From a virus: a DNA stretch of 21,703 nucleotides. Of this stretch, positions 1-7,886 are shown piece after piece. The notes beneath the pieces are model-generated. The model was not told where the DNA came from. It was given only the letters and a program-made list of their open reading frames with translations, and made no database searches. The stretch is from IMG/VR virus record IMGVR_UViG_3300013089_000004, positions 1 to 21,703 of that record. One strand, 5' to 3'. Each line of letters opens with the position of its first letter. Position 1 is the stretch's first letter. A program made the translations under genes and the position numbers.

Positions 1-419
1 ATTTTGTTTATTATCTTATTTTTAGAATAGTTGTACACAGTCTCTGACACTTTTCCTGAATAGGTCTCGTCTCCATTATCTTTGTTATACCATGTTTCCG
101 TCATAAGTGTGTTGTCTGAATAGCTTTTAACAAGATTATTACCTACCCCTGCAGTAGTAGCATTAAAACATGTGGTTTTCTCTTCTGAGGTCATCTCAAG
201 GATACCGGTTTCTCCTACAGGATCTATTTTCCAGTACTTACTGTCTACTCCTGTAGCTCCGGGAATAATGGGGTTGATAATGGCACCCGTCACTCCTAAG
301 TCACCCGTCACTCCTAAGTAATCCGGAGTATGTGCTCTAGGAAAATATTGGTACACTCTATTCTGAATACCTGTGAAACGAGCTTCAAATCCAGGTGTGT
401 ATAAGACTACTCTAGACAC
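1..419 (-). CDS. Fibre-like structural protein, 5' part only (cut by the window edge)
   Basis: An open frame of 139 codons begins at a GTG at 417-419 and runs without a stop to the window edge. A strong AAGGAGG lies seven bases before the GTG, which fixes the start; no ATG is near. The protein begins MSRVVLYTPGFEARFTG. Residues 35-46 are a perfect hexapeptide duplication (LGVTGD, LGVTGA) encoded by an 18-base tandem repeat, so there is a very short Gly-X-Y stretch, followed by GATG and GETG. The rest of the visible part is polar (Asn, Thr, Tyr) with no membrane segment. It follows the collagen-like and laminin-G-like genes in the same operon, so I infer another tail fibre, spike or appendage protein. 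No family is recognised and the C-terminal domain lies outside the window. Confidence 0.75.
   Translation of the reverse strand, partial: MSRVVLYTPGFEARFTGIQNRVYQYFPRAHTPDYLGVTGDLGVTGAIINPIIPGATGVDSKYWKIDPVGETGILEMTSEEKTTCFNATTAGVGNNLVKSYSDNTLMTETWYNKDNGDETYSGKVSETVYNYSKNKIINK
284..319 (-). repeat. 18-bp perfect tandem duplication inside the partial fibre gene
   Basis: The 18 bases at 284-301 are repeated exactly at 302-319. On the coding strand the two copies give Leu-Gly-Val-Thr-Gly twice in frame. Because codons are identical as well as residues, the duplication is probably recent. Confidence 0.95.
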
Positions 420-458
420 AGTGCTGCCTCCTTATTTAAAAATCTAAATTCATTGTTA

Positions 459-1187
459 TTATTTATAGGCATAACGTGTTCTTCGTCTTTTAAAAAGGAA
501 ACTCTCCTGATAGTACTCCGGAGAGCCATATACATTTCCATTCCTATTCCCCATCATATCTTTTATTGATCCGGCACCCGACATGGCCTGACCAGGATAC
601 CCTTCGCTAAATGTCCATCTAGTTATTAGATTATTATTAATATTGTCTCGACCTCTGCCAAGGTAAATTGCACTAATTTCAGGTTGAAGAAGCTCTATGT
701 TATAAAATCTGAAATCAGCATGCTGGCCATTAAATTGGGACCAGTCCGCTCCGTCTGTTCCAATCCTCAGCCCAAATCCTGATGTTGAATCTGTGTTTAA
801 AGATGTCGGAGATGTATTTGTATTCAGTAAAGCACCATTGGTATAGAATTTAAGGTCATAAGAAGAGTTTACCGTTATAGTATGGTGATACCAGGTATTT
901 ATGTAATCCATGATTTTACCATCAACTTGATGCCAACTTCCAGCTGCATCAATGAAATGAAAAATTGGTAAAGTTGCCCCACCACCAGAATAGGTATGAA
1001 GAACGTATGAATAATAGTTAGTAAAAGACCCTAGCCTAGCAAATCCTATTACCCATCCCCCCTGTGATTGCTGAGCATTCATTCTCAACCAAAAAGAGAT
1101 GGAAAATGGAACAGTATAAAAGGAAGGGACATCCTCATACTGCACCAAATTTGCTGTTCCCGCAGTAACTGGAAAATTTATAGCCAT
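459..1187 (-). CDS. Laminin-G/concanavalin-A-like virion protein (putative receptor-binding protein)
   Basis: This 242-residue protein starts at ATG 1187 with AAGGA nine bases upstream, ten bases after the collagen-like gene stops. Its residue pattern matches the LamG/concanavalin A-like jelly-roll fold (Laminin_G_3 type): FSISFWLRMN near residues 28-37, WYHHTITV near 98-105, a KFYTNGALL strand, LRIGTDG, and FNGQHADFRFYNIEL near 153-167, followed by an Ile-rich helix. In known proteins this fold usually binds carbohydrate, and in phages it occurs in tail fibres and spikes. Position among fibre genes supports a virion surface role. The tail end is strongly basic (FKRRRTRYAYK), which is unusual for the fold and could be an attachment tag. 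There is no signal peptide. The fold call is fairly secure; receptor binding is inference. Confidence 0.78.
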   Translation of the reverse strand: MAINFPVTAGTANLVQYEDVPSFYTVPFSISFWLRMNAQQSQGGWVIGFARLGSFTNYYSYVLHTYSGGGATLPIFHFIDAAGSWHQVDGKIMDYINTWYHHTITVNSSYDLKFYTNGALLNTNTSPTSLNTDSTSGFGLRIGTDGADWSQFNGQHADFRFYNIELLQPEISAIYLGRGRDNINNNLITRWTFSEGYPGQAMSGAGSIKDMMGNRNGNVYGSPEYYQESFLFKRRRTRYAYK

Positions 1188-1196
1188 AATGTTTCC

Positions 1197-2177
1197 TTAG
1201 GACAGTTGGATCAATACTTCTAGTAATGCCCAGTCTCCTATTAAAGTATCGTTGCCATCTGCACCATTTCTAGTTAACTGAAATTGAGTTACAGTACCAG
1301 CAGTTAAGCCTAAAGTGGCATATGTTAATGTCTGTGAATAATACTGGAAATAAGTATGTATAGGTGTTACCAATAGCGTCGTAAGTGTTACTCCAGCACT
1401 CCATGACCCAACAGCTGCATTGTCAGGGATATCTCGATTATATAGCTTTAGTACAACCCCCCAAGGGAACATAGGAAAAGGAGGTGTTACAGCTCTAGCT
1501 CTAATGGATATTCTTAAATTTGATTTCTCTGGAGGTAGTTCAAGAGAAAACCCTACACCCTCTTCTAAAGTATCATCAAAATTCCTGACGAACAAGGCTG
1601 GATTAAGAGTATCAGCACCCATTACTGCGTAGTCCGTAATAGCCCAGTCAGAGCTAAAAGGATAATCCAGTTGATCCGAAAAAAACTGATAGGAATACTC
1701 TGCTATCGTCCCCCCTATGCCAGTATCACCTCGAAGACCATCTACACCCGTTTCACCTTGAAGTCCTGTATCTCCTTTAGATCCTTGAAGTCCTGTATCC
1801 CCCTGGTCACCTTGCACTCCGGCTACGCCGGTATCGCCCTGTGATCCTGTATCTCCTTTAGATCCTTGAAGTCCTGTATCTCCCTGGTCACCTTGACTAC
1901 CTGTCTCTCCTTGGGATCCTGTGTCTCCTTGAAGTCCTGTCTCACCTTGTACGCCTGTACCGGTCTCTCCTTGAGATCCAGTCTCTCCTTGAAGCCCAGT
2001 AGCCCCGTTGATACCAGAACCGGTCTCACCTTGGGCACCTGTATCACCCTGGTCTCCAGTTGCACCGGCACCTTCCGCTATACAGGAAGCTAGGCCTGTC
2101 AGAGCTGCATTTATCTTATATGCATCTCTTACGGTTGTATTAGTGAACGGATAGTATGCAATACCTGTGTAAGTCAT
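1197..2177 (-). CDS. Collagen-like tail fibre protein with proline-free Gly-X-Thr repeats
   Basis: A 326-residue protein in three parts. Residues 1-35 form a short N-terminal region that may anchor to the virion. Residues 36-155 are nearly uninterrupted Gly-X-Y triplets ([18 protein letters not shown]), broken only by GSG near 53-55 and GTG near 73-75. Residues 156-326 look like a beta-rich globular head (alternating hydrophobic strands, [19 protein letters not shown]). Collagen-like stalks are common in phage fibres, where they form trimeric rods. This stalk has no proline at all and places Thr or Gln in most Y positions. The ATG at 2177 directly abuts the previous stop (TAAATG), with GGAG inside the end of the upstream gene, so translation is probably coupled. 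Confidence in a fibre is high; the target is unknown. Confidence 0.88.
   Translation of the reverse strand: MTYTGIAYYPFTNTTVRDAYKINAALTGLASCIAEGAGATGDQGDTGAQGETGSGINGATGLQGETGSQGETGTGVQGETGLQGDTGSQGETGSQGDQGDTGLQGSKGDTGSQGDTGVAGVQGDQGDTGLQGSKGDTGLQGETGVDGLRGDTGIGGTIAEYSYQFFSDQLDYPFSSDWAITDYAVMGADTLNPALFVRNFDDTLEEGVGFSLELPPEKSNLRISIRARAVTPPFPMFPWGVVLKLYNRDIPDNAAVGSWSAGVTLTTLLVTPIHTYFQYYSQTLTYATLGLTAGTVTQFQLTRNGADGNDTLIGDWALLEVLIQLS
1713..2072 (-). repeat. Collagen-like Gly-X-Y coding repeat array
   Basis: About forty 9-base codon triplets encode the Gly-X-Y stalk. The array contains a longer near-identical duplication: 1765-1814 and 1846-1895 are 50-base copies, 81 bases apart, differing at one base. 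This indicates growth by slippage or unequal exchange in steps of whole triplets. Confidence 0.9.
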
Positions 2178-3710
2178 TTAGTCTCCAAGTCCAGATAATA
2201 TCCTAAGTACTCCATACCCACCAGCTCCTGCCCCACCTATTTTCATTACTGGTTTAGCTATACTCCAAGCCTTTTGGGCAAGTTTCTTATTAGCAACTTC
2301 TTTAGGCATATTCTCGAACATCACCCGTTCCAGTTGTCTTATGCGTTCCAAATTTACTGCATCACAAATAACACTAGGATCAGAGCTTCTATTTAGTCGA
2401 GGATACATAGCAAAATCAATTTGCCTCATATACTCCTCGTACACCGTTTTAAGGGTCGTGTTCTGCTCGAAAGCTAACTCCTGATTGAGTTGGCGCTGCA
2501 AAGTCTGAAGCTCTCCGAAATCAAGTACACCATCAGGGGCTAGAGCTTTTATATTATTATTAATTTTATTGACTGTATTTTGTACGGAAGTGGCATCCCC
2601 AAGACGCCTGCCTTGGATACCCTGTAAGTTATCTGATGCTGCCCCTAATGCATTACTGATATCAAAGCCGGCTAAACCCTCTTTACTTAGATCTTCTGTA
2701 GCCACTTCAATGATAGTTTTATAAGACTGATCTGTAACACTGAGCATGTCCTCAATAGACTTCACAAGAGGCATATTATCCTTACCCACATCCAAACCAA
2801 CTTCGTGGGATGCTTTTTTCATTGCATCACGGAAAGACTTATTAGCAGTAGTTTTCTTAAGCGTTTTCTTAAGTGAACGCATATATGTAGGAGTCACTAA
2901 TTTAGAACCCCCTTTAGTAAGAGCTGCTAATACAAAATCGATACCAAGACCAGTACCCCACTCATTCAAAGCTTCTTTAGAACCCCCCTCATCAAGAGCT
3001 TGTACAGCATAAGGGATAGAGGCTGCAGTGCTTTGAATAGCTAGATTTGTTCCACCAGCTAGAAGACCGGTGCCTGCTACTCCAGGTGCAGTGGCCATCA
3101 GTGCTGCAGACTGCCCTAATCTATGACCGAACTCCCCAACTCCCTTAGCCCGAGCTTCCTGCTCTGTCTTGGGTTCATATGGAGTAGCATAATCATGCTT
3201 GGTACTTGTTATATCCTCCATTAACCCTGCAAGATTGCGTTTACCTTCAGGAAGTGGGCCCTTCTCCATTAAATTTTGCCTATATTTAGGGTCAGCACTA
3301 AGAAGATCGACTATACTTCCCAGATTTTGTTGCCACTTTGACTTGGGCTCTATTACACCGGGGGATGCTTCATAAGCACCCTCTGCCAACGCCCTGAGCG
3401 TCCCTGCAGGCTCCTTTACTGTGCCCCCAATAAACTTACCAGTCTCTGATGCAAAATTACCCGCTACATTTCCAATAGTCCCAAGTATTCCAGGTTTCTT
3501 AGGTTCATTCTCTATAGGAGGTCCCATAGCAATGGAACCTGTAGACTGTGGCGTGATGGTTACATTATCCTTAAAGGTAGTCCTAAGATCAGGTTTATCT
3601 GGTCTGTAGATTGTTAGAGGATCAGACGCTACTAAGTCTTTCTCTGGAGGAGACCAACCCTCTGTGTCACCTATTAGAATTTTGTCTGTTTCCGGTGGTT
3701 TCCAAGCCAT
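2178..3710 (-). CDS. Putative internal virion (DNA ejection) protein, 510 aa
   Basis: No family is recognised with certainty. The N-terminus carries two copies of a W-x-P-P-E-x-D motif (residues 3-9 and 19-25) in a Pro/Asp-rich leader. Residues 70-115 are Gly/Ala-rich and amphipathic. Residues 198-236 form a long Ala/Gly/Ile/Leu stretch able to enter a membrane, residues 254-264 are also hydrophobic, and 272-295 is a Lys-rich helix. The second half is helical (GELQTLQRQLNQELAFEQN near 398-416), and the C-terminus (490-510) is Gly-rich and hydrophobic. Size, helical content, hydrophobic segments and position between the neck proteins and the fibres match ejection proteins of podoviruses, which leave the capsid and cross the envelope with the DNA. 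ATG 3710 lies two bases after the preceding stop, with AAGGGTGAG upstream. Confidence 0.6.
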   Translation of the reverse strand: MAWKPPETDKILIGDTEGWSPPEKDLVASDPLTIYRPDKPDLRTTFKDNVTITPQSTGSIAMGPPIENEPKKPGILGTIGNVAGNFASETGKFIGGTVKEPAGTLRALAEGAYEASPGVIEPKSKWQQNLGSIVDLLSADPKYRQNLMEKGPLPEGKRNLAGLMEDITSTKHDYATPYEPKTEQEARAKGVGEFGHRLGQSAALMATAPGVAGTGLLAGGTNLAIQSTAASIPYAVQALDEGGSKEALNEWGTGLGIDFVLAALTKGGSKLVTPTYMRSLKKTLKKTTANKSFRDAMKKASHEVGLDVGKDNMPLVKSIEDMLSVTDQSYKTIIEVATEDLSKEGLAGFDISNALGAASDNLQGIQGRRLGDATSVQNTVNKINNNIKALAPDGVLDFGELQTLQRQLNQELAFEQNTTLKTVYEEYMRQIDFAMYPRLNRSSDPSVICDAVNLERIRQLERVMFENMPKEVANKKLAQKAWSIAKPVMKIGGAGAGGYGVLRILSGLGD

Positions 3711-3712
3711 TT

Positions 3713-5053
3713 TTACTCACCCTTCATTCTTATTTGTCCATCAGAATCTCTATACTTCTGCCCAGGTGCCAGGTTTTCATACTCAAACTGGCTAGTCACT
3801 TCTGGTATAATTACCCCGCCACCAAAAGCAGTCTCAATCATATCCGAAACTTGGCCAGCTGATAATGTTTTGTCTACCAAAGCTTTAAGAAGAGTAACCT
3901 TGATCTGGCGTTCCTCTGGGGTATCATACACAGAAGGGGCCATACCCTGTACTCTCCTGATATCAAAATCAGATAATCTTCCGGAGTCTCCAAAAGCCTT
4001 AGCTAATGTACCAGCTAAAGCCCCACGCATATCCATCATAATTTTTGCGTTTGGATCAGCACCTACTATAGCTGCTAGGTTAGTCCCTAGACCTTGAAGC
4101 TTACCCTTAGCAGGAGATGCCTCAGAAGCCTTTATAAATGCTTCTAAGCTTCCAGCCGCTGCTTGAGCATCTGCAGCTTTCTTACGATCTTCTTTTCTAG
4201 TTACCACTCCTTCTTGTATATCAGCCCTACCCTGAGTCATCATCATAGCCTCAGCCATGGTCTCTTCGAAGGATTTACCAGTCTTATAGATCAATTTACG
4301 TACACCTTCTGGATCAAAGGCTGCTCTGGCGATTAATGCTGCTTTTTCTGGACCAGTAAACCGATCACTAAAGCTTATAAGTTGTGCTTCTTGCTCGGTG
4401 AGTGGGGTTGCAGAATTAGTCTTACTGAGCAATGCAGCAGCACTCTTCTCTGGGTAATACTTACCATACAAGCTACGTACTTCACTCTCATATGTAGGTG
4501 CATTAGGATCTAGACTAGATATTCCGGATCTGAACTCTTTCTGCAACTGACGTTCCCGGGCTCTTCCCCTAGCTTCTTCCTCTGCTTCACCCAACTGAGC
4601 ATTTTGTATCTTCCTGGTCTGTTGGTCTTGCATCCCCTGCTTGTACCGATCAGCAAACTCTACAGTATTACTGGATTTACCTTTATTAGCAATAGCCTCA
4701 GCTGCTGCTAAAAGACCAAAGAATAAACCTGAAGGATCTACACCTCTATCCCGTAAGCTGTCACCTTGGGTCTTAGCCCAGTTATCTGATCCACCATCTG
4801 TAGGAGCTTCTGGAGCTTGGGGTTTGTCCTTTATCTGATCAACTAGATTATAGATCGACTCATCCGGGGGAGCGGGTATAGAAGGAGGCTGTGCACCTTC
4901 GTAAGCCGGTACGGTAGAGGCTGGCTCTCCGCCCATCCCTTCCAGGTTGAGTGCTTCCGGTTGATAGCTACCATAAAAAGAAGCATCTTCGCCCTTAAGC
5001 CTATTCTCCAAGACTCTGCGTCTAATATCATTACTTCTGTCCATTATTGCCAT
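3713..5053 (-). CDS. Putative internal virion (DNA ejection) protein, 446 aa
   Basis: This is a mostly helical protein. A Pro-rich, disordered N-terminal part (residues 35-90) is followed by a short hydrophobic helix (GLFFGLLAAAEAIA, near 109-122), then a highly charged coiled-coil stretch (143-173, rich in Glu, Arg, Gln). The C-terminal part has a conserved-looking block, GTLAKAFGDSGRLSDFDIRR near 348-367, followed by a helix with DTPEERQIK. I recall similar 'gdsGrLSd.D' blocks in large phage internal proteins, but cannot name a family. ATG 5053 has AGAGG six bases upstream; a second ATG is three codons in. Role in ejection is inferred from position and composition. Confidence 0.6.
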   Translation of the reverse strand: MAIMDRSNDIRRRVLENRLKGEDASFYGSYQPEALNLEGMGGEPASTVPAYEGAQPPSIPAPPDESIYNLVDQIKDKPQAPEAPTDGGSDNWAKTQGDSLRDRGVDPSGLFFGLLAAAEAIANKGKSSNTVEFADRYKQGMQDQQTRKIQNAQLGEAEEEARGRARERQLQKEFRSGISSLDPNAPTYESEVRSLYGKYYPEKSAAALLSKTNSATPLTEQEAQLISFSDRFTGPEKAALIARAAFDPEGVRKLIYKTGKSFEETMAEAMMMTQGRADIQEGVVTRKEDRKKAADAQAAAGSLEAFIKASEASPAKGKLQGLGTNLAAIVGADPNAKIMMDMRGALAGTLAKAFGDSGRLSDFDIRRVQGMAPSVYDTPEERQIKVTLLKALVDKTLSAGQVSDMIETAFGGGVIIPEVTSQFEYENLAPGQKYRDSDGQIRMKGE

Positions 5054-5063
5054 GATTTACCTC

Positions 5064-5504
5064 TTACGCATAAAGGTTCGAGTTTCTTTTTCCTGTATAA
5101 TTAAGGTTCATATCATTCCCGTAGGAACTAGAACCCGATGATGATCCAATGCTTGATGAGCCACTAGGAGAGTTAAGTGCCCCACCAAATAACTGTGCTG
5201 CATCCACTAAACCACGGGTAGTGTCCATCCATTCAGGTTTCTTATATGGATCCATGGGATCCGGATAGTCCGGAGACTCTATGGGCATATTAAGAGGTGC
5301 CCTTGAATGTATAGCGTTACCTAGAGCTGTTCTTCTTGCTCTTGCTTCTTCTCTTGATTTATAACCTTTTTGAAGGTCAAGTGTTTCAGCATCCTGGGCC
5401 AGCTGCTTCTTGTTATACTCTTCAACACTCTTCCTTTCCTGTGAGTCAGTATAAGTGTTAGCTAACCACCCGAGTACTGCTAGTACAGCTCCTAATGCTT
5501 CCAT
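5064..5504 (-). CDS. Small virion protein with N-terminal hydrophobic helix and Ser/Gly tail, 146 aa
   Basis: Residues 3-15 (ALGAVLAVLGWLA) are a short hydrophobic helix, followed by a charged helix (20-62, rich in Glu, Lys, Arg), a Pro/Asp linker (PIESPDYPDPMDPYKKP, 74-90), and a Ser/Gly run near 112-128. There is no signal peptidase site, and the hydrophobic segment is too short for a confident membrane span. It sits between two larger candidate ejection proteins, so a small ejection or internal virion protein is likely, by analogy with the mix of small and large ejection proteins in P22 (gp7, gp16, gp20) and T7 (gp14). The start is supported by AAGGAG six to seven bases before ATG 5504. 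No family is recognised. Confidence 0.6.
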   Translation of the reverse strand: MEALGAVLAVLGWLANTYTDSQERKSVEEYNKKQLAQDAETLDLQKGYKSREEARARRTALGNAIHSRAPLNMPIESPDYPDPMDPYKKPEWMDTTRGLVDAAQLFGGALNSPSGSSSIGSSSGSSSYGNDMNLNYTGKRNSNLYA

Positions 5505-5514
5505 GATTTACTCC

Positions 5515-7884
5515 TTATCTTGTATAGCCTACGCCATTTTCAAGGTTCACTGTGAATATCTCCCCTTCACCGCCACGTACGATGTACATAGGAGAGAATC
5601 CTCTATTACCCATGTCATCGGATAGCAACACTACACTACCTTGAAGGGCTGTTCTTTCTGCATTAGTTAAACCCTCAAGTTCATCCAATGTTACGAATCT
5701 GATTGAGGATGGATTTGAGGTAACAATGTCCCTGGCAGCTACCATGCTAGCAAACTCATCAGATGAGATATCTTTATCATGAGGCTGATTAGGGGCATCT
5801 ATTGGATCAGTAAGTGTATCAGGCCATCCATTTATACGATAATGGGCACCAACTACCTGTTCCACTGGAACGCCTTGTGGACGTCTGGATATGGAGTCAT
5901 TAAGAGCGTTCCCGGCATAGTAACCATCTGTCTGACCTTGATACAAGTCAACAGTGATCGGTATCCCTGAGGTTTCATCTATCTGAGTACCACCCGTTTC
6001 AACTTGTTCAAGCATATATCCACCATCCGGGGCATATGCTGATTTATCTGGTACTAACATCATACCCTCTGGGACTGTTGCACCACTTAACCGGTCACTT
6101 AAAGTAGACCTAGTGGCATTATCAGTTGTATACCCAGTAGTAGGAGACATACCTACTAGAGGAGGAGGATTTGCTGTGATTACTGGCGTGACACCTATTG
6201 TCCTGGCACCGGCCGGAGCTGCTGCAGTACCACCAGGCAATTCAAGACCTAACTCCTGGTATAGAGCATTTAGTCTCTTAGTAAACTCATCACCCTTATA
6301 TTCTGCAAGGTTCATGATGGCTGCATCCAGGAATTGCTGACTCTGGAATGCTCTAGCCTCTACGTTTGCTAGAGCCTCACCGGCTTTACCGCCCATATAA
6401 GCATCATAAGCTGCTGGGTCCGTTTTCTGAAGAAGAGATAACTCATCCGTAGATAACTCTTGTCCACTTACACCCATATTGTAATATCTTTCACGATGTA
6501 TCTTATTGATCTCTGCTTGTTCAGCTATCGTACCATCAAGATTCTTTAGACCTACCTCGAGACGGGTGTTTAATAGAGCCATAGCTCTCTGACCCTCTAC
6601 ACCTTGTATATTCAGGAAGTATTGGTCTACAGCTTTCTGATGTTCGAGCTTAGTATCAGCATCAATCTTCATAGTAAGCTGATTGGTAGATTCTTGAAGT
6701 TGATTACGGGCTATCATCATATCCTGGTACAGCTGTTCTTTCTCTAAGCCTTGAGCTGCATCAAATTGATACTTAGTCTCTTCGAACTTAGCCAGATCAA
6801 CTTGCATCTGATTGTACATCTTGCTGTCTTCAAGGGATAGAGTCTTACCCAGTTCTTCTTGCCTGAATGCTAACTCTGCTGAGGCCAATTCGGCATCCAT
6901 CATGAGACCAGCATCAAACTGACGTGCTGACTCTGCACTTTGCATGTATGCCAACTTCTCAGTACTGGCCAGATTAGCCCTTAACGTATCAGCAGTAGCA
7001 TTGAGTGCTCTTTCCTGCATAACAAGGTCCTGCCCGAGACGTTGTTTCTCAAGTCCTGTGGCGATATCATACTGATACTGAGTCTCTTCGAAGGCTCTAA
7101 GCTGTTGTTGATATTGTTGGTACTGTCCTTGAGACTCAAGATCAAAGAATGATTCTTTAAGACCCATATCACGTTCGAATTGCTGTTGCTCATACTGCTG
7201 GGTACCAACTCTTTCTTCCCGGGCGAACGCATGCTCTTGCTCCGCTGCCATTTGTTCCTGTTGGTAGCCGAGTTCCTGTTGCGTGATATCACTGAGGGAA
7301 GCTTGTGTCTCCTGTCCCAGTTGCTGAGTCATTTGATTCATCTGTTGTAAGGCTATACCTGAATCATCAAGACCTTGACCACCTAGATAACGATTCATGG
7401 CTTCAGTACGCCGTTGGCGTTCCATCTCGGCATCTGCCTGGACTCTCTGTCTTTGAAGATCATAAGCCGTATTGCCCTGTGAGTCCTTAGGAAGCTCTAC
7501 AAGGCCTCCTGAAGTTCTAGCCTGGTTGAATTCACTGGGAGCCCCAGGAGCTGCCACAGGTGCCCTAGTGACCTGATCACCGGCATCATAGGTATTATCT
7601 CTGACAGTAGCTGTCGTAGGGATACTATCCCCATAGTTATAATTCTGTACTTGAGTAGTGCCTCCGGTATTACCGGCATACTGGTTACTACCAAGTATCT
7701 GGTTGGTAGAGGCAGGTATGCTTGAGGCATAATCAGTCACATTCGTATCTACGCCTTGATAACCTACAGCAGCCGAAGTTCTTTCGGTAGTAGGAGTAGT
7801 TGGAGCATTCCAATCCAAAGGAGTAGTCTGTGCCCCGGTATTGGTAGCTGCTGAACTGGTAAAATATGTAGCAGGAGTCGGCAT
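5515..7884 (-). CDS. Large Gln-rich coiled-coil virion protein, 789 aa, with internal duplication
   Basis: Residues 1-130 are Thr/Ser/Asn/Gly-rich and probably disordered. Residues 140-440 form a long Gln/Glu-rich helical region. It begins with the block GGQGLDDSGIALQQM near 168-182; similar 'Gl.dSGia' blocks are familiar from phage internal proteins. Within it, FEETQYQYDIATGLEK (265-280) recurs as FEETKYQFDAAQGLEK (367-382), exactly 102 residues later. Residues 545-585 are an Ala/Pro linker, and 586-789 form a compact mixed domain with several Gly/Asp turns. There are no membrane segments. It directly follows the gp10-like protein with a two-base gap and precedes smaller candidate ejection proteins. 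It may be an ejection protein or an elongated neck/tail component; enzymatic motifs were not seen. Start: GAGG five bases before ATG 7884. Confidence 0.65.
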   Translation of the reverse strand: MPTPATYFTSSAATNTGAQTTPLDWNAPTTPTTERTSAAVGYQGVDTNVTDYASSIPASTNQILGSNQYAGNTGGTTQVQNYNYGDSIPTTATVRDNTYDAGDQVTRAPVAAPGAPSEFNQARTSGGLVELPKDSQGNTAYDLQRQRVQADAEMERQRRTEAMNRYLGGQGLDDSGIALQQMNQMTQQLGQETQASLSDITQQELGYQQEQMAAEQEHAFAREERVGTQQYEQQQFERDMGLKESFFDLESQGQYQQYQQQLRAFEETQYQYDIATGLEKQRLGQDLVMQERALNATADTLRANLASTEKLAYMQSAESARQFDAGLMMDAELASAELAFRQEELGKTLSLEDSKMYNQMQVDLAKFEETKYQFDAAQGLEKEQLYQDMMIARNQLQESTNQLTMKIDADTKLEHQKAVDQYFLNIQGVEGQRAMALLNTRLEVGLKNLDGTIAEQAEINKIHRERYYNMGVSGQELSTDELSLLQKTDPAAYDAYMGGKAGEALANVEARAFQSQQFLDAAIMNLAEYKGDEFTKRLNALYQELGLELPGGTAAAPAGARTIGVTPVITANPPPLVGMSPTTGYTTDNATRSTLSDRLSGATVPEGMMLVPDKSAYAPDGGYMLEQVETGGTQIDETSGIPITVDLYQGQTDGYYAGNALNDSISRRPQGVPVEQVVGAHYRINGWPDTLTDPIDAPNQPHDKDISSDEFASMVAARDIVTSNPSSIRFVTLDELEGLTNAERTALQGSVVLLSDDMGNRGFSPMYIVRGGEGEIFTVNLENGVGYTR
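6721..7092 (-). repeat. Two diverged copies, 306 bp apart, in the 789-aa coiled-coil gene
   Basis: The segments 7027-7092 and 6721-6786 encode homologous 22-residue blocks (both begin FEET and contain GLEK and a final QD). The offset is exactly 306 bases (102 codons). The 12 bases at 7081-7092 are identical to those at 6775-6786. Flanking helices align more weakly, which indicates an old duplication of a helical unit. Confidence 0.8.
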
Positions 7885-7886
7885 GT

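Noticed and set aside
1713-2072. Regularly repeated DNA considered as a CRISPR or other repeat array
   Set aside because: Repeat units are multiples of 9 bases, in frame and translated as Gly-X-Y; there are no unique spacers.
1866-2093. Plus-strand open frame opposite the collagen repeats, rich in Ser, Leu, Cys
   Set aside because: It is the antisense shadow of Gly-X-Y codons; no SD, and the minus-strand gene explains the region.
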